A stretch of DNA of 64,000 nt from Nevskia sp. (GTDB lineage: Bacteria; Pseudomonadota; Gammaproteobacteria; Nevskiales; Nevskiaceae). Position numbers and translations under genes: made by a program. The stretch is from assembly GCF_021732705.1 (NCBI RefSeq), contig NZ_JAKFUM010000016.1:176988-240987 (forward strand), written 5' to 3'. The notes below the pieces were generated by a model. That model was not told where the DNA came from. It worked only from the letters and a program-made list of their open reading frames with translations, and searched no databases. Positions 60,000 through 64,000 of the stretch are shown piece by piece. Numbering within the stretch: the stretch's first letter is position 1; each line of letters opens with the position of its first letter.

Positions 60000-60974
60000 A
60001 TGAAAGCCATTGTTTGCCGCGAACTCGGCGGCCCCGAGACCCTCGAACTGCGCGACATCACGCTGCCGCCGCCGGCCCCGAACGAGGTCCGCATCCAGGT
60101 CGCTGCCGCCGGCGTCAACTTTCCGGACACCTTGCAGATCGCCGGGAAGTACCAGTTCAAGGCAACGCCGCCGTTCACGCCGGGCGCGGAAGTCTCCGGC
60201 GTGATCACCGCCGTTGGCGCGAAGGTCAGCGCGTTCCAGGTCGGCGACCGGGTCGCCACGCTGATTCCGATCGGCGGCTATGCCGAAGAAGTGAACGCCC
60301 ACGCCGACGGCGTGCTGAAGCTGCCGGATTCGTTCGATCTGATCGAAGCCGCCGGCTTCACCCTGGTCTACGGCACGACGATCCATGCGCTGAAGCAGCG
60401 CGGACAGCTGAAAGCCGGTGAAACGCTGCTGGTGCTGGGCGCTGCCGGCGGTGTCGGCCTGTCGGCGATCCAGATCGGCAAGCTGATGGGCGCGCGGGTG
60501 ATCGCCGCTGCCTCGTCAGCGGAAAAGCTGGCGCTGTGCAAGGCGCAAGGTGCGGACGAGGTCATCGACTACACGAAGGAAAGCCTCAAGGAAGCGGTCA
60601 AGAAGCTGACGAAGGGCCAGGGCGCGGACGTGATCTACGATCCGGTCGGCGGTGAACTGGCGCAGGACTGCTTCTCGGCGATCAACTGGAACGGCCGCTA
60701 TCTGGTGATCGGCTTCGCCGCCGGCACCATTCCGGAAATCGCGCTCAATCGGCTGTTGCTGAAGGGCGCAGCCGCGCTCGGCGTGTTCTGGGGCGCATTC
60801 GTCGTGCGCGAAGCCAAGCTCAATGCCGAAAACTTCGCCCAGCTCTTTGCCTGGCATGCCGAAGGCAAGCTGAAGCCGTTCATCTCGAAGCAGTATCCGC
60901 TGGCGAATGCGGCGGATGCGATGAACGATCTGCTGGCGCGCAAGGTCACCGGCAAGGCGGTGCTGGTGCCGTAG
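60000..60974 (+). CDS. Quinone oxidoreductase-like MDR protein
   Basis: 324 residues. Zinc-free MDR fold: VAAAGVNFPDTLQIAGKY, the NADP-binding GAAGGVGLSAIQIGKL and GDRVATL. This layout is that of QOR-type quinone oxidoreductases, which use NADPH on quinones or reactive carbonyls. Stands alone, 34 nt after the MerC gene on the same strand. Confidence 0.9.
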   Translation: MKAIVCRELGGPETLELRDITLPPPAPNEVRIQVAAAGVNFPDTLQIAGKYQFKATPPFTPGAEVSGVITAVGAKVSAFQVGDRVATLIPIGGYAEEVNAHADGVLKLPDSFDLIEAAGFTLVYGTTIHALKQRGQLKAGETLLVLGAAGGVGLSAIQIGKLMGARVIAAASSAEKLALCKAQGADEVIDYTKESLKEAVKKLTKGQGADVIYDPVGGELAQDCFSAINWNGRYLVIGFAAGTIPEIALNRLLLKGAAALGVFWGAFVVREAKLNAENFAQLFAWHAEGKLKPFISKQYPLANAADAMNDLLARKVTGKAVLVP

Positions 60975-60985
60975 TCGGACCGGAC

Positions 60986-61015
60986 GGCTGCGCTCGCGCA
61001 TCGCGGACCGCAGCC
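60986..61015. terminator. Hairpin after the quinone oxidoreductase gene
   Basis: GGCTGCG ... CGCAGCC, with CGCG-cat-CGCG inside the loop. No T tract. Between convergent genes. Confidence 0.35.
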
Positions 61016-61191
61016 GCACCGAGCGCAGTCGCGACCACCGCAGGTTCGGTTTCCGCCGATGAGCCCCTGCGGTTGTCGCGTGCGACGCAGTCCGGCTGAA
61101 ACCGGACCTACGCGGGCACCGACTTCACATCAGGCAGCCAAGTCCTCCGAGACTTGCCAGCGCCGATGCCGAGCCGGGCAGCCGCCATCGT

Positions 61192-62685
61192 TCAATACGC
61201 GTTGTCGCCGCGCAGCACCGTGACGAAGGTCATGAACAGGATCTTGATGTCGAGCCACAGCGACCAGTTCTCGACGTAGTGGAGGTCCAGTTCGACGCGT
61301 CGCCGCAGTTGCTCGACGGTGTCGGTCGCCCCGCGCGAACCATTCACCTGCGACCAGCCGGTGATGCCCGGCTTCACCCGGTGACGGTGGGCGTAGGTAT
61401 CGACGATCTCGTGCCCCAGCCGCTCCTCGGTGCGCATGTTGACCGCATGCGGGCGCGGACCGACCAGCGACATGTCGCCCTGCAGCACATTGATCAGCTG
61501 CGGCAGCTCGTCGATCGAGGTCTTGCGCAGGATGTTGCCGAGCTTGGTGATGCGGGGATCGGAGCGCAGGGTCTGCTGGATCACGCCGGCCGTGGCGCCG
61601 GAATTCGGCTCCCAGCGCATCGTGCGGAACTTGTAGATGAAGAACTCACTGTTGTTCCACGCGTGGCGGCGCTGGCGGAAGAAGATCGGGCCCGGGCTGT
61701 CGATCTTGATCAGGATCGCGACGATTAGCAGGATCGGCAGCAGCATCAGCGTGATCAGGCTGCCGAGGATCATGTCCTCGGCTTTCTTGATCACCGCATC
61801 CCACTTGCGGATCGGGCGATCGGCCAGCAAGGTCACCGGCAGACCTTCACCAACGTAGTTGATGACCTGGTTCGGCAGCTTCAGTCCGACCGACTCCGGC
61901 GCCAGCCCGACCGGCACCGCCAGCGTCTTCAGGGTATGCACGATCGACAGCACGCGATCATCGGCCGTTGACGGCAAGGCCACGAGAATCCAGTCGATGG
62001 TGCGGGTCTTGCCGAGCTCCAGCAGGTCGGCGATCGTGCCCTTCGGCAGGAACATGCGGCCATCGTTGCGGCTGCCGCGGTCGTCGAACACGCCGAGCAG
62101 TTCGATCTTGCCCGGCTGGCTCTGCAGCAGATGCTTGATCAGGCGATCCGCCAGCGGCCCGGCGCCGACCACGGCGATGGCCTGCGTCAGCACGCCGCGG
62201 GTTTCCAGATGCCGCAGATGCCGCGCCAGCAGCGCGCGCGCCGCCAGCGTGAACACGAAGCTCAGGCCGAGCCAGATCAGCGCCCAGGCGCGCGGCACGT
62301 CGTCGAGAATGCGCGAGGCGAAGCCGACCGCCAGCAGCACGCCGACGAATTTGGTCCACTGCGTCGTGAAGTTGCGCAGCAGTGCCAGATCGCGGCGGCG
62401 TTCCGGATCGGTGCCGAAGGCGCGGTCGTAGAGCACGAACGGGGCGAGAACGGCTGCCGCGAGCGCCTGCTTCTGGTTATCCGCCCAGGTCATCGGGTCG
62501 TATGCCACACGCGTGCCGAAGAAAGTGGCGTACAAGTATTCGGTCAGAAACGGCACCAGCAGCATGATCAGCACGTCCCACACCGGCAACAGATCGCTGG
62601 CCAGCGACACGAAGTCGTAGCTCAGCTTCCGCCGTGAGGACGACGACTCGTGCGGATTCAGTGTTTGGTCAGGCGTTTGAGTCAT
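61192..62685 (-). CDS. Undecaprenyl-phosphate glucose phosphotransferase (WcaJ-like)
   Basis: 497 residues. Four to five N-terminal membrane helices, a nucleotide-fold middle region (AVVGAGPLADRLIKHLL), one further membrane helix and the C-terminal phosphoglycosyltransferase domain with FFRQRRHAWN, YKFRTMR, SIDELPQLINVLQGDMSLVGPRP and KPGITGWSQVNG. It loads glucose-1-P on undecaprenyl phosphate to start exopolysaccharide units. It faces away from the FAD oxidoreductase gene across a 642-bp AT-rich spacer, and probably begins a polysaccharide locus that continues to the right. Confidence 0.92.
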   Translation of the reverse strand: MTQTPDQTLNPHESSSSRRKLSYDFVSLASDLLPVWDVLIMLLVPFLTEYLYATFFGTRVAYDPMTWADNQKQALAAAVLAPFVLYDRAFGTDPERRRDLALLRNFTTQWTKFVGVLLAVGFASRILDDVPRAWALIWLGLSFVFTLAARALLARHLRHLETRGVLTQAIAVVGAGPLADRLIKHLLQSQPGKIELLGVFDDRGSRNDGRMFLPKGTIADLLELGKTRTIDWILVALPSTADDRVLSIVHTLKTLAVPVGLAPESVGLKLPNQVINYVGEGLPVTLLADRPIRKWDAVIKKAEDMILGSLITLMLLPILLIVAILIKIDSPGPIFFRQRRHAWNNSEFFIYKFRTMRWEPNSGATAGVIQQTLRSDPRITKLGNILRKTSIDELPQLINVLQGDMSLVGPRPHAVNMRTEERLGHEIVDTYAHRHRVKPGITGWSQVNGSRGATDTVEQLRRRVELDLHYVENWSLWLDIKILFMTFVTVLRGDNAY

Positions 62686-63327
62686 GGATGAGGGTCGCAG
62701 AGCCGGCAGGAGGCCGGAAACTTGAACATCGTCGTCAGTGACATCGAGGCAGCCCCGGACATCGCGACAGCCGCCGTCGCGACGGTAACTCGAAACACGC
62801 GGGTTGCCCTATGACTTTCCGCCAGGATCGAGCCGCAGGGCCGATATCTGGCACGGATTCGGCATCGATGGGCGAGGTAGCCAAGGATCATGCCGAGTGT
62901 ACGTCATCGGATGCTTCACGAACACGTAATGGTGCGTTGCGATTCATGAAGTAGGCGTCGCCTTTTGATCGAGGTCTCGATACAACCCGTATTTCGCATC
63001 CATTCACCTCTCGGCGGCCAGAAGAACTTGCCTTGCGGCTTGCACAATAGTCAAAATCTACTGGCACAGAGGAATGTTAGTCTTGCTTAACTGACTGATT
63101 AACAAAGGCAAAAGTCGGAAAGTTTCTGTATTGCACTGCAGCATTCGGAGATGACCTGTCAAGCCCCGACCATGTCGTCACGTTCAATAAAAATGTCTGA
63201 TCCAACGAAATTCAGGCGCGTTCCTCGCGGCAAAATTAATTTTATTGGCGCTTAACTGGGATCAATCTCGTCTGGATTGTGTTTTGTTAAAAAGTGTTTA
63301 CACCCGTACACGAAGACCGCCGAATCC
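62686..63327. other. AT-rich intergenic region between divergent polysaccharide genes
   Basis: 642 bp without a gene, clearly more AT-rich than the flanks, especially 63000-63310. It contains a perfect palindrome ATCGAG-gt-CTCGAT at 62968-62981, a candidate regulator site. No convincing -35/-10 or -24/-12 promoter could be picked out by eye. Confidence 0.5.
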
Positions 63328-64000
63328 ATGATCGACGCACGCGACTTGCCCGATAACCAGCGCATGCAGGCCGAAGTTTGCATCGTCGGGGGCGGCGCAG
63401 CCGGCATCGCGCTGGCGATTGAACTGGTCGCGACCGGCATCGACGTGTTGCTGATCGAATCCGGTGGTGTCGGCAGCAACCGCGAGGCCGATGCCCTGAA
63501 TGTCGGCACCGTCGTCGACGAACGCCTGCATCCGCCGCTGGAGCAGAACCGCCGCCGCCAGTTCGGCGGATCGATCAGCAAGCGCGAGTCGCGCTGCACC
63601 GCGTTTACGGCGATCGAGCTGGAAATGCGGCGCTACGTCCCGGAAAGCGGCTGGCCGCTGACCGGCGACATGCTTGCGCCCTATTACGCGCGCGCCATGC
63701 GCCTGTGCGAGAGCGACGAGTCGGCGCAGACGCAGGAGCGCGACGCCTTGATGGCGCAGTCGCCGCTGGTGCCGGGCTTCCGGCCCGAACACTTCGACAG
63801 CGCCTCGATCGACCACTACGGCCCGCTGGTCGACTTCGGCAAGCGCTACGGCCGCCAGATCGCCGGCGCCACCAATGTCTGCGTGCTGAGCCACGCCACC
63901 GTCACCCGAATCCAGCTGAACCGCGGCGGTACGGCGGTCGAAGGCCTCGTCGTTCGCACCGAAGGCGGCCGGACGATCCAGATCAAGTCACGGCAGTTCG
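63328..64000 (+). CDS. FAD-dependent oxidoreductase, N-terminal part (runs off the window)
   Basis: First 224 codons. The N-terminal FAD-binding fold AEVCIVGGGAAGIALAIELVATGIDVLLIESGG is followed by QFGGSISKRESRC and PESGWPLTGDMLAPYYARAMRLC, a layout seen in GMC-type oxidoreductases of polysaccharide clusters. The FAD fold is certain; oxidation of a sugar alcohol or other alcohol is inferred. Its neighbour, the WcaJ-like gene, is divergent. Confidence 0.8.
   Translation, partial: MIDARDLPDNQRMQAEVCIVGGGAAGIALAIELVATGIDVLLIESGGVGSNREADALNVGTVVDERLHPPLEQNRRRQFGGSISKRESRCTAFTAIELEMRRYVPESGWPLTGDMLAPYYARAMRLCESDESAQTQERDALMAQSPLVPGFRPEHFDSASIDHYGPLVDFGKRYGRQIAGATNVCVLSHATVTRIQLNRGGTAVEGLVVRTEGGRTIQIKSRQF

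Noticed and set aside
63062-63077. TGGCAC-like -24 element in the polysaccharide spacer
   Set aside because: The -12 position reads TG rather than GC at the required distance.

Overview
The window is about 64 kb of high-GC chromosomal DNA from a Gammaproteobacterium. The gene set (opgGH, RNase T, olsBA, lipA, an AlkB-type monooxygenase with a MalT-like regulator, fatty-acid and short-chain acyl-CoA genes) fits an aerobic hydrocarbon- or lipid-degrading member of the Nevskiales/Solimonadaceae type. That placement is an inference from gene content; no rRNA or marker gene is present to fix it. I see no tRNA, rRNA or CRISPR array.

Region 1 (1-16.6 kb) is an envelope/stress island around a stand-alone sigma-54 gene (rpoN). 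It holds the N-terminal 1,240 codons of a cyclic beta-1,2-glucan synthase, three BON-domain secreted proteins, a glycine-zipper stress protein, CsbD, a yqjD-yqjE-yqjK-like trio, a glycosyltransferase, a hybrid histidine kinase, an NtrC-type response regulator and a second sigma-54 activator without a receiver domain. Each of the three BON genes is preceded, with its -12 dinucleotide 48-49 nt before its start codon, by a near-identical -24/-12-like element (CGCGGGNACGRCRRNTGCG). rpoN itself has a textbook -24/-12 site 41 nt upstream of its start. I read this as a self-contained, self-amplifying RpoN regulon controlling envelope glucan and stress proteins; it is the most interesting thing here.

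Region 2 (16.8-30.9 kb) is catabolic. An integral-membrane AlkB/XylM-like hydroxylase is followed by a ferredoxin-type NAD(P)H reductase and preceded by a MalT/AlkS-like LuxR regulator. Around them are two acyl-CoA dehydrogenases, an enoyl-CoA hydratase, methylmalonate-semialdehyde dehydrogenase, an acyl-CoA synthetase and two SDR dehydrogenases: a plausible route from a hydrophobic (possibly branched) hydrocarbon or alcohol to acyl-CoAs.

Region 3 (31-38.3 kb) holds a sulfur/persulfide operon (two YeeE/YedE half-transporters and an ETHE1-like hydrolase) divergent from a CsoR/FrmR-family repressor with an operator between them, then an HDOD protein, a YCF48-like protein, a renalase-like oxidoreductase, a SprT-like protease, a small zinc-ribbon protein and an HNH protein.

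Region 4 (38.2-41.0 kb) is an AT-richer, repeat-laden insertion: an imperfect duplication of the HNH gene 5' end, several copies of a short repeat in opposite orientations, a foreign-looking lipoprotein with a Thr/Ser/Pro repeat tail, and a REP-associated tyrosine transposase that appears frameshifted near its start.

Region 5 (41-64 kb) is mostly housekeeping and envelope: rnt, opgGH (a second periplasmic-glucan system), olsBA (ornithine lipids), lipA, a transglutaminase-like protein, a Crp-type regulator, a Rieske oxygenase, uvrA/ssb divergent pair, a TonB receptor with a MerC-domain protein, a quinone oxidoreductase, and finally the start of an exopolysaccharide locus (WcaJ-like phosphoglycosyltransferase and a truncated FAD oxidoreductase). 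Many gene pairs that converge are separated by long perfect GC-rich hairpins.
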